DNA of 64,000 nucleotides, taken from assembly GCA_016648135.1 (NCBI GenBank), contig JADDOH010004038.1, positions 62,001 to 126,000 of the forward strand. The letters are read 5' to 3'. Position 1 is the stretch's first letter, and every line of letters begins with the position of its first letter. Source of the DNA: Agrypnia vestita. Lineage: Eukaryota; Arthropoda; Insecta; Trichoptera; Phryganeidae. The notes under the pieces are model-generated. The model was not told where the DNA came from and did not search any database. It saw nothing but the letters and a program-made list of their open reading frames with translations. Positions 21,522 through 33,575 of this stretch are shown in pieces. Made by a program: the position numbers and the translations under genes.

Positions 21522-22258
21522 CTTTCTTATGCAGATATCGCTCGCTTATACATTGACCAGGAGCGTCCAGTGAGAACAAGAAGTATGAATTTTTCCTAAG
21601 CATATATTTTGAAAAGAAACCGAAATAAGAGATTTATCTCGTAATGTTCCTATCACAATAATTAACATATTCAGAATTTAATATTTCATAATACATATTC
21701 TGCCAACTAAATATTTAATTTCGTTTTTTTTTCCATATATATGTTTAAATAAAAGTCATGCTCCTTGTTCTCACTGCACGCTGCGACTAACATTGACATG
21801 CATCAGTTCACAACACATTCTTGAAATGCCGTGAATAATAAATAGGCTTGTAGTCTGTTTTATATATTCTAACTTTACGTAATGCATATGCGAATCATAA
21901 ATGAGGTACACCACATTTAATGGATTCTAATTGTTAATTTTACTGACTGATAATATACAGTAAACTTTACTAAATATTAAAGACTGCGAATTCTTTATGA
22001 TTTTTATCTATATTTTTATTTTTACCACCTTTGTATTAGCTTCACCTGTTTGTATGTATGTCTGGGCGAAATTCAGGAAACACATGAATAAATTATCAGA
22101 TTCACCAATTAATCTATAATAATAATAAATTAATCAAAGTTTTAAATGGGGAATTAGTTAGTTAATGAGCTCACCAAAAAATAGCGCTAGTTTCCTACCG
22201 GTGTGATTATGTACGCTGGGTAATATTAAGACTAAAAGTAGAAAATTATATTACATCA
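21522..22258. other. Intergenic, nothing recognised
   Basis: No supported feature. Confidence 0.3.
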
Positions 22259-22493
22259 AAGAAATAATTATTTTTGAAAAACCACGCTTATGCTAAAAAA
22301 TAAATTTTCGGACAAAACATTTTGCTTCACTCTCCAAATAAAAGCGTGGGCGCTTTTTCTCCATCACTAACAGAATTCTGTAATCTATATTAATATCGTA
22401 AGCGCCTACCTTACAATTTTTTTTTCGAAAATTATATTTTTAATTTTTAATACATTTAAATATTAGCGTGGTTTTTTAAAAATATATTTCTGT
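22259..22493. mobile_element. Foldback element, about 235 bp
   Basis: The left end (agaaataattatttttgaaa, aaccacgct) pairs imperfectly with the right end (agcgtggttttttaaaaata). The centre has aaagcgtgggcgcttt. Non-coding; class unknown. Confidence 0.5.
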
Positions 22494-23033
22494 CGCTTTC
22501 AAAGTCTGTCAAATTGCATCAGGGTCGATAATTTATTTACTTCATTTCACGGGCATAACTGATTACATTTTCCTTAGCTAGTTGACTACTTGTATTATTT
22601 GTGTCTTTGACGGCGTAACACTAGAAGACTTGGAGCTAATTACTGCGCTCTATTTCGTCCGAGATCCAATCACACAACGTAACAGATTGATTCGTACGAG
22701 GTCAGCTATTCAGATCACTTCAATATAAAGTTAATTCGTGGCGTTTTTTTGGCCCTTCACTCACACTTTCTGAAGTAGAAAGTACTTTTCATCGAGTTGC
22801 TCTTCTTCCACGTTGATTCACTCGAAGAATTTCAACGATCTTGTTGAGATATTACAATTTTTAAACGTTCTATTTAGGAGCCAGCTCCATGATTACGTAT
22901 AACATAACGGATCTGCACATGTGAAATTTAATATCATATTTAAAATAATCATTAAGACTGCATTAAACCTTTAGCAAGCTTCAAGGCTGGACTTTCACTG
23001 CAAATGCATAATTCGGCGTTTTTTTTTTTTTTT

Positions 23034-23582
23034 ACGAAAATGTGAGTTTTTATTATTAATATTATATCAGAATATATATTCTAGACTGCAATTTTTTTTA
23101 GGGCAATAACTTAGATAAACTGAACATTATTTATAATAATAATATAGAAAATATAAGCATTAATCGACAGGCCGCAGCCAAAAAAATCGTTTTCAGTGTC
23201 CCAGGCGGCGAGAAGTTTTAATGAATATTTATATGTATGCATAATATGTTTTTTTATATATATAAAGTATACTTCATTATCTGGAATCCGTACTAAGGAA
23301 ATGAAGATATATTCAATATTGATAAAGTAATAATGTTTTAAATTTGCAAGAAATGTTCGTTTGAAGAAATTTTTTCTCGATTTTAAAACGCTTTTTATTT
23401 ATGTAAAGAGATGATTTTAAACAGTATATTCTATTTATTTCCGTATTTTGAGGCTTTACTCACTGAATAAAAATTAGTTTTTTTAAAATAAAAACACGTT
23501 AATTATTATTTTAAAATAAAAATTCCAAAGTATGAAATGTGCCAATAAATGACGTAATTATAAAACAGAATGCCATCTGCAA
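23034..23582 (+). repeat. Large dispersed repeat, copy 1
   Basis: About 550 bp that matches 47,092-47,642 in opposite orientation. Shared blocks include gggcaataacttag, aggccgcagcc, tataaatattca, ttaaacagtatattct and ttccaaagtatgaaatg. No terminal repeat shared by both ends and no coding capacity; likely a non-autonomous DNA transposon. Confidence 0.65.
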
Positions 23583-23619
23583 ATTTATTATTCTAGTATT
23601 TAAGAGAAGGGCCTCGTCG

Positions 23620-23705
23620 CTTCTCGGTTGTTCTAGGTGTTTCTAGATGTTTGTAGACGTTTCCTGAAGGTTGTAGGTAATTGTAGACCGTTTTAAATCC
23701 TACGA
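23620..23705. repeat. Degenerate ttctag-rich array
   Basis: Repeated ttctag/tttgtag/tttcctgaag units about 10 bp apart resemble a decayed form of the heat-shock-element-like arrays at 51,642-51,783. Confidence 0.35.
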
Positions 23706-24640
23706 TAGTGTTATTTCAAGTGACATATTACCCGGGGTTCGGAAAGTGCCTTTTATTATTCTTTTTAGCATTCGTCACAATATATTATATTATGTTGCAT
23801 TATAATATTGCAAAAGTATAATCACACAAGGAAGTTGTTTTTATCAATTGCAATAAAATGTTCCTTTTGAATTTAGATTTTCAATTTGAATGTATGAAGT
23901 ATGTCTGCATATATTGCTTTGCGAATGAAGAATATTATACGTTCTAATGAATCATGGTATGGAGACAAGTATGCATATGATATTCGCATTAAAAAATTTA
24001 AATGAAAGATGTGTATTGAGTTTTACCTCCATTTATTTGTCTATGTGAAATACATACATATATTATAAAGGTTATTTTTGCAATATTCATGTGTTTTTTT
24101 AACAGTTTTATTTTAAAATAATACAATTTACGATGAAGTATTTTTATATCACTTTCTTAATACTAATTGTAAAATCATTAAGCTTCGGCTTAAACACATT
24201 ATTTAAATGTTGACATAACTCTGATTGGTTAACATTGATTGCCTTACGTCAAACGACATCCTGCTTTATTTTCCGCACCGTGTCAGCTTTTAAGACGAAG
24301 ATATTGAGCCAAATCGAAATCAGGAACTCGCTCTGCCATCTCGTTGCTCGAAAAGGATAAAATATATCATATTTAATGGCGCGGTTTCAGCGAAGCTTCG
24401 AAGGGCCGTTATTCCCTGATGTTATATCGAACGTGCTATTATTTTGCTCTAATTGGAGTACTGTTGTTGGAGTCTGCTTGATGGCTCGGTCGTAAATATT
24501 CTCTGATCGTGGTTGCGGCCGTTGGTGACTAGTTTCCGACCCTGGACAGTACAAAGAAAAGGCTTCGTGTCAATTATACACCCATACAGGCAGTTTCGTA
24601 CCGCGTTTCCTCACAGGACTGCAGAGGAGTAAGAGAGGCA
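23706..24640. other. Intergenic, nothing recognised
   Basis: 24,240-24,600 is less AT-rich than average, but shows no open frame or repeat I can name. Confidence 0.3.
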
Positions 24641-24645
24641 CACAT

Positions 24646-24745
24646 GTAATGTGTATGTATGTACTTAGGTAAATACTTATGTAAGTACTTAGGCCGCTTA
24701 TTTTTTATTTATTTATTTATTACATTATTACATTACATTACAAAT
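24646..24745. repeat. Simple repeats (tatg, attt, attac)
   Basis: Short tracts of tgtatgtatgta, tttatttatttatt and acattattacattacatta. Confidence 0.7.
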
Positions 24746-25727
24746 ATAATTATACAACAATAAATTATCATACAATCATACAATAAAATATGTAACTACC
24801 CAACTAGGCAGGCCTGTTTTAGGGCTAGTTACATATTTAATTTTAAAACACAAAATTTAACTATAGGTAGAGGTACTCATTAGTATAATTAATTAATAAT
24901 TTAGAGTTCAAGTATATTAGTACATTATAAAAATTTAAATTAGATTAATACAGTATTAATATTTTAATTAAATTAATACAGTAAAAAGTTAAATTAAATT
25001 ATATATATTTTAGCAAAAACTAAAACATCTACAAAAATATATTGCAAAATTGAACATTAATTAATTTTTAAACTTATGTAAGTAAATACCTAGTGTATTT
25101 TTAATGTAATAATTATTAATGTAGTCAAAAATTAACCCACAAAAACATAGTTATCATTATAAATCCTTTATAAAATAAAAATAACAGCCAGCTTTTGTTT
25201 TGTAGCAATTTAAATAAGAGATTAATTCTAAAGTGTCCATGATTTTATAACAGTACCAGAAAGTAGGTACTTTTCCGAACATCTGAGATAAATATATATT
25301 TTCTGTGTGATCCCAAATGCGTGTAAGCATGAATTGTCATCGACATCAAGTCTTCTCCTTCTTCCTTTTAATAGATCTATGTGGTCTGTTCATCAGAGGA
25401 TAGCGCCTCCTGTGCGGTGGATTCCCAGCTATCCTTCCATTTTTGGGAGGTCTTCTGGTGCTGTCCATTCTCTTGATATGACTACCATCCCTCCTTCGCT
25501 GTCTACTCTATCGTATAATATCCTTAGCTTCACATATCTCTCTCCACCGTACAATGACATCAAGTCGATGTGCAAAATTTCAGTGCGACTGGAAGACGGG
25601 AGGTTGTTAATTTTCAATTTTCTCCACAGTCCTGGGCCACTCTTTAAAGACTTTCATATACGTTTCCCATGTGAATAGCTACGTCTCAGTAAGACTTCTA
25701 TAATTTGCTTTAATTAATGATGATAAT
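24746..25727. other. AT-rich stretch plus an unassigned 123-codon frame
   Basis: 25,307-25,678 (plus) and 25,617-25,429 (minus) are open and GC-richer than their flanks. I cannot match either to a family. The neighbouring RTE-like fragment suggests this may be another retroelement piece. Confidence 0.25.
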
Positions 25728-26140
25728 ATGAATGAAGTACCCAGGGTCAAAATATACAAGACGTGCGTGCGACCTATTATGACACACTGTAGAGACGCGG
25801 GCTGACACTGTCCGCACCAAAGGACTCCTCAGAACAACTGAAATATAGGTGCTGAGATCCATTACTGGAAAAACTCTACGTGACCGTGTCCGAAATGGAG
25901 ACACAAGGAAAACTTGCAAAATAGAGGACATAGCACGATGGAGTAAATCCAGAAGGAAATTCTGTCGGGATCACGTAGCCAAAATGGACAGGAGGAAATA
26001 GACTCGCGCATACCGCAGTGAATGAAATCCCCTCAGGAAGACGCCTACCGGGAAGACCACCGAAAAGATAGACCTCGTCATCCCAGGAGGCGTAGTTTTC
26101 TGTAGTACAGATCAACAGATCTTCTAAAAGAAGAAGAATA
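25728..26140 (+). pseudogene. RTE-like non-LTR retrotransposon fragment, broken
   Basis: Several frames together read K-I-Y-K-T-C-V-R-P-I-M-T-H, then S-I-T-G-K-T-L-R-D-R-V-R-N, I-E-D-I-A-R-W-S-K-S-R-R-K and H-V-A-K-M-D-R. This order of motifs is typical of the C-terminal region of insect RTE-like ORFs. Stops and frameshifts interrupt it. It ends near agaagaagaata. Confidence 0.6.
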
Positions 26141-26911
26141 ATGATCACTCTGTGGATAAAATCTAGTAATTGTGTTCTCAGAACATACATAGAAAAATAT
26201 CATTGCAAAGATAATTTATTTGTAATTAACTTGTGCTGATCGTTGTCACGGGTGTGGGTTGTTGAAGGTTTGCTATTCTGTCATTTATAGAGGACACACC
26301 ATTTGAAAAACACTTAATTATACTCTTCTCGCAATTCCCTTTGTGTTCACTCTTCGAGTACTCACAGTAAGAAGCTATTAAAATTCAATCTATAATTGTT
26401 TTCGTAGATCATTTGGTCATGTGATTTAGTAGTCAAAGTTTACCGATTTCCTATTAAAAAATTGATTTGCCTCTTCATGATTGACTTTTTCCGATCGCCA
26501 TTGAACTATGCATCGATTAGTTGTAAATGTATTTCAGTACAGTTTTTGCAACAAAGTTGCCCGACGTCTAATTTACGGCATTAAAAAGTGCGCGATGTTC
26601 TCCGACCAATTTGAATGATTAGGGATGCTCTGGATTGGAACAGTCTTGACTTCTGGTCACGCTCTTGCTGATGGTCCGTTTGAAAAAGCCTTCTTTTATG
26701 TAAAACCGGATAATGAATCATGAAAACTGTACTTGTCGATACCGTAATGGTAATTAATAGCCGATCGCTTAATATCAAGCGAGATGTTGCGAGAGTAATC
26801 TGTTAATGTTATCTTATAAAATGCATGGCTACACTTTACAATCGTCAAGATATGAATGTTTTAATATTATGATGATATTATTTAATATTTCACTTTAAAA
26901 ATAGAGAGTTA
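26141..26911. other. Intergenic, nothing recognised
   Basis: No supported feature. Confidence 0.3.
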
Positions 26912-27078
26912 GGCCTCTGGTACGATACGAGCGGCGAGCGGCAGAGCGTCAATGCGCCAGAGTAGTAAGGGTCACACTGACGGCACAGTACTGAGCTTAG
27001 TCATATCGTGGCCGTCTTCCCTCACTACTCGGGCGCATTGACGCTCTGCCGCTCGCCGCTCGTATCGTACCCGAGGCC
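26912..27078. mobile_element. MITE with 3-bp TTA duplication
   Basis: A 167-bp element with arms of about 55 bp that are nearly identical and unusually GC-rich (gatacgagcggcgagcggca). It is flanked by TTA at 26,909-26,911 and 27,079-27,081. PIF/Harbinger type by duplication. The low divergence suggests a recent insertion. Confidence 0.8.
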
Positions 27079-27547
27079 TTAGCATTACCAGCTACGAAAT
27101 CTAACTATATCATTGGAAGGACCATAGATGTTTCTAGCATAGTCCATTCGAATATTATATATTTTTTTATTTTATTTATTTAATTAAATATAAGGTACAG
27201 ATACATACATACAATAAATTGAATTTTTTTAAAATACTTTGTAGTCGTCTAGACCTCATCAGTGAAGAGAAGCTCTTGGTTCTGATGAGGGAGCCTCAGT
27301 TCTTATTTTGTATATAGGTACGTATGCGAGTAATTTAATAATAATAGGTAATTTCGCAATTTGATAATGAAATGTTGAAGTATTTTGAAAACAGCTATAA
27401 GTTTAAATGATTTTTTAATTTAAATTGGATTTTAGGAAGGTTTTAATTTGTTCTGAAAGGTTATTGATGCCTATAAATTAAACTGATTTAGAACGTATAT
27501 TATAAAACTTTCAAAAAAATTGATAATGTATGGATGTTCTTACTGTG

Positions 27548-27612
27548 AAGTTGGTGAACGTTGCATTCTGTAAAGTGATCACGCCAGCCTGTACATGTCA
27601 TAAGGCCTGGGC
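27548..27612 (+). repeat. Fragment of the 16.6/43.7/58.4-kb family
   Basis: ttggtgaacgttgcattctg and aagtgatcacgccagcctg follow the body of 16,890-16,960 and 43,950-44,010. Confidence 0.45.
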
Positions 27613-29018
27613 CACCCCCACGTAACCACGTTTCCCACGTAAGTAGTTTGGGTTTATACATTGAGAAATTATTATAAACTAGCTTTAAACCGTCAAAAAT
27701 GATATTTCGGCTGCCGGTTAAGGCTGTTAGAAAAGCGCTATCTAGAATAGCGCAGAGTCTTGATAACTTTTTCGCTTCATATAACTCAGTATTATTTGAG
27801 CCATCTGGTAGAGTTAGTGACGGACACAGTTACATAGCGAATTATATATTTCGGTTAACGATTAACACCAATGACATATTAATGGATGCACCTAATAGTT
27901 TTCATTTTGATTAAACCGAAATATTAAAAAAAATCTAAATACCTATTAAAAATATAACTCATTCGGTATTTTTTAAAAAGCATACAGTCAATGTTTTCAT
28001 TTCATTTATTAACAGTTTTGAAGTTAAACTAATTTTAAAAACGGAATGCTATTAGATAGGAAGTTACGGACGGACAATCGAAATTATTATTATTAGGGAT
28101 TGATGACATTGTGTTTATATTAGAGAATATGTATGTATTAAGTATTTACGTATGCATTATTTTAATATTAATAAAAAAATAACGATTGAGTTAAATTTTT
28201 TTCATGTAGTTTCGAGAGGTGCAGTCTTATAAACTGGGTGTATTATATATTTTTATTATATATTAATGTTTATCTGTCCTACTACATTTGGGTATGTTAA
28301 GATAAAATTAATCTATTTATTTTTAATAGATGATACGATTTTTTAATTTTATAGTACTACAAGTAATTTAACCCATCCGTTTAATTTTATAATTTGGTAT
28401 TTAATTTTAACTACTTTAATTACGGCCATAAAAATTGTTTTATGTCAAGCAATGGGTTAAAATGAAATGTGGACTTTTGCGAATAAAAAAAATATGCGAC
28501 CTCTTTATGTTATAAAGCCTTTTTTATACATTGCGGTTTTAATTTATATTTTTAAATACATGGATTGATTTTACTGCTTGCTTTTTGTTAAGCCTTTTGA
28601 AGTGAAATGTTATTAATTGAAAAGCGATCGTAAAAGCAATACTCGATGCTCATTGTGTTAATTTCAGTATCCAGATATAAATTCGCATTGTAATGTTTCG
28701 TGAATGACATTTCCAATTAATTTTATCACTTTAATCATTGATTTCTATCCTTTCAACCTGTAAATAACAAGATACAGATGTTTAGATAATTGACTTACAT
28801 AAGATATATATTTTATGTAGGCCAAGTGATGTAAAAATAATTATTATTCCGTTATTTGTCCGTTTCTGTTATGTCTGAATAGAAATGCAGAAGTACAATT
28901 ATTCGGTCGTGATTTTCTCACCTCTGAAACAACAAATCAAGTATCTTACCACTAGGGCAGTCGGAGTCGTTGATTTACGATATCTTAGGCGAAATCGAAT
29001 CGTCAGAAATCGGCCGAA
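27613..29018. other. AT-rich intergenic, nothing recognised
   Basis: 28,205-28,240 (tagtttcgagaggtgcag) resembles the hammerhead apex at 33,035-33,050 without the CTGATGA core, so it may be a remnant. Confidence 0.3.
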
Positions 29019-29256
29019 TCCCAATTATAATAATTTTGTTGTCTGTCTGTCTGTCATCGTATCTTCGTGTAACGCCCGTAACTTCTTTATAGAATTTTTT
29101 TTTTGTTTTTTTTTATTTGTAATAAATTTTTTTCATATTTTTTAAGTATTCATTTTCTTTCTTTTCTTTTCCTTTTTATATAAATAAATAAATACGTACT
29201 TATTCCTTAGGAACCGACATCTAAAAGTACCGTCATTTTCGACGAGTCGCAGCTAG
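29019..29256 (+). mobile_element. Non-autonomous Helitron-like element
   Basis: It starts TCCCAATTATAATAATTTTG after A29018 and ends CTAG before T29257, as Helitrons insert between A and T. The subterminal 3' region has cgtcattttcgacg, a small hairpin, then the ctag end. It shares attgt(c)tgtctgtctgtc and aggaaccgacat with 53,823-54,087 and 59,950-60,125. Confidence 0.65.
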
Positions 29257-30847
29257 TCAGACTCTATTTATGCATGTACGTGTCATGGGTACTTTATAAA
29301 GTGAAAAATGTGTAGGCTTTAGATGTCTATCTCTCATTTCATGTGAGAGCGAATCATCAATACCGGATGCAAGTGCATACCGAATACATTCATTCTTTCG
29401 AATTACATCGCGTTTATCACTCCGCTGCTGCTGAACGCTGCTGAGCAGATCGTGCTGCGTCTGAAAACTATGTCCCTTTCTTTGTTTTTTTGTCCCTCTC
29501 TGAGTCAAACTGTTAGATAAGGCCGAAGCCAGGGTCGGAGTAGAGTAGGATTTTAAAATATCCACCGCTCTGGATACAATTATAACAGTCATTGTCGTAT
29601 TATAAATAGACACGTTATTCCCATACTATCCTGATTTCAAATGTAGCAAATGCAGAAAAATCTGGTAATTTGAAGTCACGGTGACTAAAATAACATACTC
29701 ATTCTTACAATAGTATACAATACTCTGTTCCCTTTTCCCCGGGACTCTTTTATCGGCGTATCGTCGCGTCCAATCACAAAGAAGTTCCGTTCGATAACGA
29801 ATGCAAGTAAGGCAATTACCTTCTTTTTGACTTGCCACGATTTCACGCTTGTAACATATCTACAGTTTACTATATCATTGATAAAAATAATATTTATTTA
29901 TTTTTGTAATAACAACTCTTCACATATTATTTAGATATATTTTAGCGCATCTAACAACGTGTACACAATGTACTTGAAATATAAAATTACCATTGAAATA
30001 TTGCTTGAATAGTCCCATATTTAAGGTAGGTTTCGATATTTCCTATTAGCTATTACTAATTTCCTACCATCTAGCTATATTTGTTATTAGATTCCTCCTT
30101 TGAGAAACTTTCAGAAAATATGAATGCACTTTTTATCGATTCGGGATTTTCGGGATTTTGTGAACACAATAACTAACGTAGTTCATATCAGATTTCTATA
30201 AATCTTTTCTGAGAATTAATTCTGGTAGATATCTCAACTAAGTTGTCTCAACCAACTAGATATCTCAACTTAGTGAAACCTGATCCACCAATATTGTTTC
30301 ATAATTGCCGCCATTCAAAATCCGCCCCTTTCTGTAATAAAGTAAACACACACAATTTTACAGACGAAATCTACCTATTTCTTGTGGCTTGTTACCCGCT
30401 GGGAAATTCTTAGGAGGTCTCCTGCTGGAGTGTGACTGCTGTGTACGAGTTTTTTATTTTCCGTTCCGTTATTTCTATAGACGTAACTTCATTTGTTAGG
30501 ATCATTACCGTGGTTGAATCTGCCGGCAGTGGATCTCCGGACTGGCGAGTCCCTTAATGTTTGTGCTTGTTATTTTATTTTTATTTTTCCCTGACGGGAG
30601 TGTATTAATCTACTAACTGTCTCTAAGGTGTAATTCTGTGTAATTCATTTTAATTAATCTGGCTCCTAAGTTGCATGTGTACGTGTTGTGTTATTATCTT
30701 TATGCTCATTACTATGATAAATACTATGGACTTTGTGCATACATATTTTGTACTTAAACTGTGGCACTTCTTGTACATATGTAACTTGTAATATCCCACT
30801 TAACGGATAATATGTATATTCCGATTGTCGTTTGTCCCTCCGCCTTG
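29257..30847. other. Intergenic; unassigned frames
   Basis: Minus-strand frames 29,613-29,257 (118 codons) and 29,838-29,626 (70 codons) are open and somewhat GC-richer, but have no recognised domain. The sequence gctgctgctgaacgctgctgagcag near 29,422 may belong to an unrecognised repeat. Confidence 0.25.
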
Positions 30848-30990
30848 GAGGCAGAGATGAGGTTTTGTGTGGACGCCTCCCCGTCCCGCTCGCATTCCTA
30901 TGTGTGTTAGCGGGGCGGTGATTACGAATGGGTGGCGAAAGTGTAGTGCCGATATGAGAGTTATTACTCATAGAAAAGCCAGTGCCGGAA
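30848..30990 (+). repeat. Four-copy unclassified repeat, copy B
   Basis: Shares gaggttttgtgtggacgcct and gcggggcggtga with 41,395-41,600. A 217-codon minus-strand frame crosses it (31,319-30,666), but the similarity to the other copies is at the DNA level and is not frame-conserved. Confidence 0.55.
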
Positions 30991-31565
30991 TGGCTTTTTT
31001 TTATTTTCATTTTTAGTGCTATGATAATAATTTTATCTGTCAGTTTATTAATCAGTGTGTAACATGGTTGGCTTTTATCGTAAAAAATATATTCTCGTGA
31101 AAAGCTCTGTGTAAAATCAAAAGTATCCTTCTTTGAATTAATTAAGTGTAATATCCAAGGCAATACGGAGAAAAGGATATCCAAGACCTTAATAATTTTA
31201 TGACAAGTGCACGCATAAAGTTGTAAATCTACTTTTATCCTCTGCAATTGCGCCGCTTTCGAATTGCATGCCTTCGCGGCCTTAAATGTTTTATATTCAA
31301 CGACGAGAAATAAAATCATTTACCTTGGTTCCAAGCAAGTTCACGTACTTTTCTCTGCTGCGGTTTAAAAAAATTGACAAATACGCGTTATATATCCAGA
31401 CACATGTATCGTACCCCCTTTGCGTGGAACATATCTTTTCCTGTATATTAATCAATCGCTGGTATCTAAAAAGATATTAAATTGCCAATACAACGTTTTT
31501 ATATTACAGTCCATCCGCGAAGTTTCTATGCAATGTTCCGAAATATTCTAAAGTCTACTATAGGC

Positions 31566-31912
31566 AGCTAGGAAATGCGCATACTAAGATGTTCATTTAG
31601 TGTTCCTAAGAGACAAAAGAAGCCTGGGAGTCACGAACATCAATAGCAAGATGAAGGAAAGGCGATTGTTATAATATGGCCTGTATGGCCACGTTGGACC
31701 AGGCGATCTCCCGAATTGCATCCAGAAGAATACAAAAAAATTCATGGGTGGTGCAAAGGCATATCGGATGCAAAGGCACCGATCGGGTGACGTTATCCAG
31801 AACAGAAGAACCTCTAGCCTAAGGTCGAGGAGAGCTGACCCCAACAGTCGACGACGACAGTGAGTTGGGATGGAGCCAGGAAGCCATTCTGGTACTGTAG
31901 ATGACTATTGCT
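31566..31912 (+). pseudogene. RTE-like fragment, badly decayed
   Basis: Frames around 31,570-31,690 read M-R-M-L-R-C, then L-G-V-T-N-I-N-S-K-M-K-E-R-R, then Y-G-H-V after a break. This order matches the 'EMRMLRW ... LGV ... RWYGHV' segment near the C terminus of RTE-like ORFs. Numerous stops. No intact tail was seen. Confidence 0.55.
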
Positions 31913-32874
31913 CTTCAGAATTAATTATTTATTTATTTAAATTTTATTCATAGTGCATTTATAGTATTTGCAGAGAACGTAGGAGAAATAGTATACACAG
32001 GAATTAAATATTGCATATTATAAAGTTTAAACATGAGTTGAAGGAATGTAAGTATCATATAATATCCAAAGAGTAATTAAAATTTAGCGGAATATAAACA
32101 TGTTTTATATATGTTTAGCACTTGTGTACTTATTGATTTGCAAAATTAAATTCGTGACCTTCCTACCACACCTTCTACTTTACTGCATTATTAGCTTTAT
32201 TATCAATGTCAATAGAAGGATGTTGATAATAAATGTTGAAGATTGTCTATGCGCGTTTCTTGCTGCGTAGTAAATCGAGCGGAACGAAAATCCAAAAGGT
32301 CGTTTTGGATTTTCGCCTTTCTTAATACAAGTCACTTTCTCGTCGTGGCTATAAAACCAGGTAGGTAAACAACCTTTCACAGTGCAATGACTGACTGCCT
32401 TGCTGTGAAGCTTTTAAGCTCAAGTGTGAATTGCAAACAATTTCTATAAATTATTTACTATCACTTTAAGTAATTAATCAATAAAAATATATACAGACAT
32501 ATTGATCTTTTCAGTTTGCAGGTTTTCTGCAAATTTTCTTCGCTATTTAAAATTATTAACACTTTTTAACGGTACTATAAAAAATTGCTCAAAGTAAGCT
32601 AGATAACTAGAATTACGATGAAGACGTTATGTGGGGTTTTTACTTTTTTCATTTATATTAATATTTTAGACATAGAAATAGACATTAATATAATAAAAAA
32701 TAATAAACAATGGCAAACCACCAGGCAGCAAACGTATGCTGCTGTAACAGGACATTAAACAATATAGGTACATAATAGTAGTAATACTAAAAGTTTTAAT
32801 GACATTTAATTATAAATACTCACATCGATTTATGAACAGTTTATTTCCTCCCCAACACAAGTCTTTTCAGTTGG
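31913..32874. other. AT-rich intergenic, nothing recognised
   Basis: No supported feature. Confidence 0.3.
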
Positions 32875-32979
32875 TTATTGAAGTCTTACATTATTTATTT
32901 CCTTTATATGATTAGAAAGTCCATTAATGTAGTCAATAGCATTATTAATATTTAAAGCATTAACTTTGTGGTTAGACAT
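32875..32979 (-). CDS. Conserved frame downstream of the hammerhead
   Basis: Thirty-four codons starting M-S-N-H-K-V-N-A-L-N-I-N-N-A-I-D and ending R-L-Q before a stop at 32,877-32,875. It is the longest member of the 33/45-kb pair. The opening ten residues match the 45,671 frame. No domain recognised. It may be the truncated start of the retroelement's protein. Confidence 0.45.
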   Translation of the reverse strand: MSNHKVNALNINNAIDYINGLSNHIKEINNVRLQ

Positions 32980-33026
32980 AATAACAGAGTGTTAGTTAAA
33001 TTTGTATAAATCACTACCAGATTTTA

Positions 33027-33068
33027 GGTCTATCGGTTTCGAGAGGTACCCGTCTCTTCATCAGGACC
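33027..33068 (-). ncRNA. Hammerhead-ribozyme-like motif
   Basis: Minus strand: stem I GGTC (33,068-33,065) with GACC (33,030-33,027), CTGATGA 33,064-33,058, an extra A, stem II GAGA/TCTC (33,056-33,053 with 33,044-33,041), GAAA 33,040-33,037. Stem III is ACCGAT with one change from the palindrome at 45 kb, and the cleavage triplet ends in A33031. The core is intact. Confidence 0.6.
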
Positions 33069-33237
33069 AACACTACACTACAATGTTCACAACACTATAC
33101 ACCACAACCATAGTATTGTTAACTTTTCACCAATATTTATAACATGCGTGTTAATCTTGTCAAGGACAAGCTTGCACTAACTAACCTATTATTGTATTAT
33201 TTTCTGATATGTTGCCTAACATTTGTGGCGCACAGAT

Positions 33238-33288
33238 GCAAAACCGCCACTATTAATATGGAGCCCGTATGAATAGTGGCGGTTTTGC
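33238..33288. repeat. Perfect 17-bp hairpin within a small foldback
   Basis: gcaaaaccgccactatt (33,238-33,254) pairs exactly with 33,272-33,288 around a 17-base loop. Outer bases pair further, with some mismatches, to about 33,222 and 33,310. Confidence 0.7.
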
Positions 33289-33429
33289 TGTAGGTACACG
33301 CCAAATTTGTATTGTATTGTTTTCTTAAATGCATTAATGATCCAAAATAATAAGAATGATAGATATTATCGATATATCCTTTTTTTTACGTTTTATTTTT
33401 ATTTTCACGTTTCAAAACTCCCGATTACA

Positions 33430-33575
33430 GAAGCGAAACACACCACAAAACACCCAAGCTTGAGTAAATCACATAGATTAATTGTGACCCCACCGGGAAT
33501 CGAACGCGGAACCCCCTGTGTGAGAAGCCAGTGTCATGCCCACCGGACTACGAGGGCCGCGTATTCGGTATAAGC
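33430..33575 (-). mobile_element. tRNA-derived SINE, second family
   Basis: On the minus strand the head has an A-box-like tagtccggtgggcatg and a B-box-like gcgttcgattcccgg, with tRNA-like spacing. The body follows (taatctatgtgatttactc). It has no close second copy in the window. Confidence 0.6.

Larger units (their letters stand above)
32875..33188 (-). mobile_element. Hammerhead-bearing element, minus copy of the 33/45-kb family
   Basis: From 33,188 down to about 32,955 it matches 45,462-45,695 almost base for base (taggttagttagtgca, gcttgtccttgacaag, gtgttgtg, then the ribozyme and the ATG frame). It is non-repetitive inside, so it is not a foldback. Order on the minus strand: leader, hammerhead, 50-base linker, short frame. 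Probably a Penelope-like or retrozyme-like end. Confidence 0.65.

Noticed and set aside
27245..27300. Another hammerhead (ctcatcag ... ctgatgaggg)
   Set aside because: CTGATGA is present on both strands but no GAAA lies at the right distance and no stem I forms.
30666..31319. 217-codon minus-strand frame, one of the longest in the window
   Set aside because: It runs across a dispersed repeat (30,848-30,990) that is not frame-conserved in its other copies. Composition changes along the frame and no domain is recognised.
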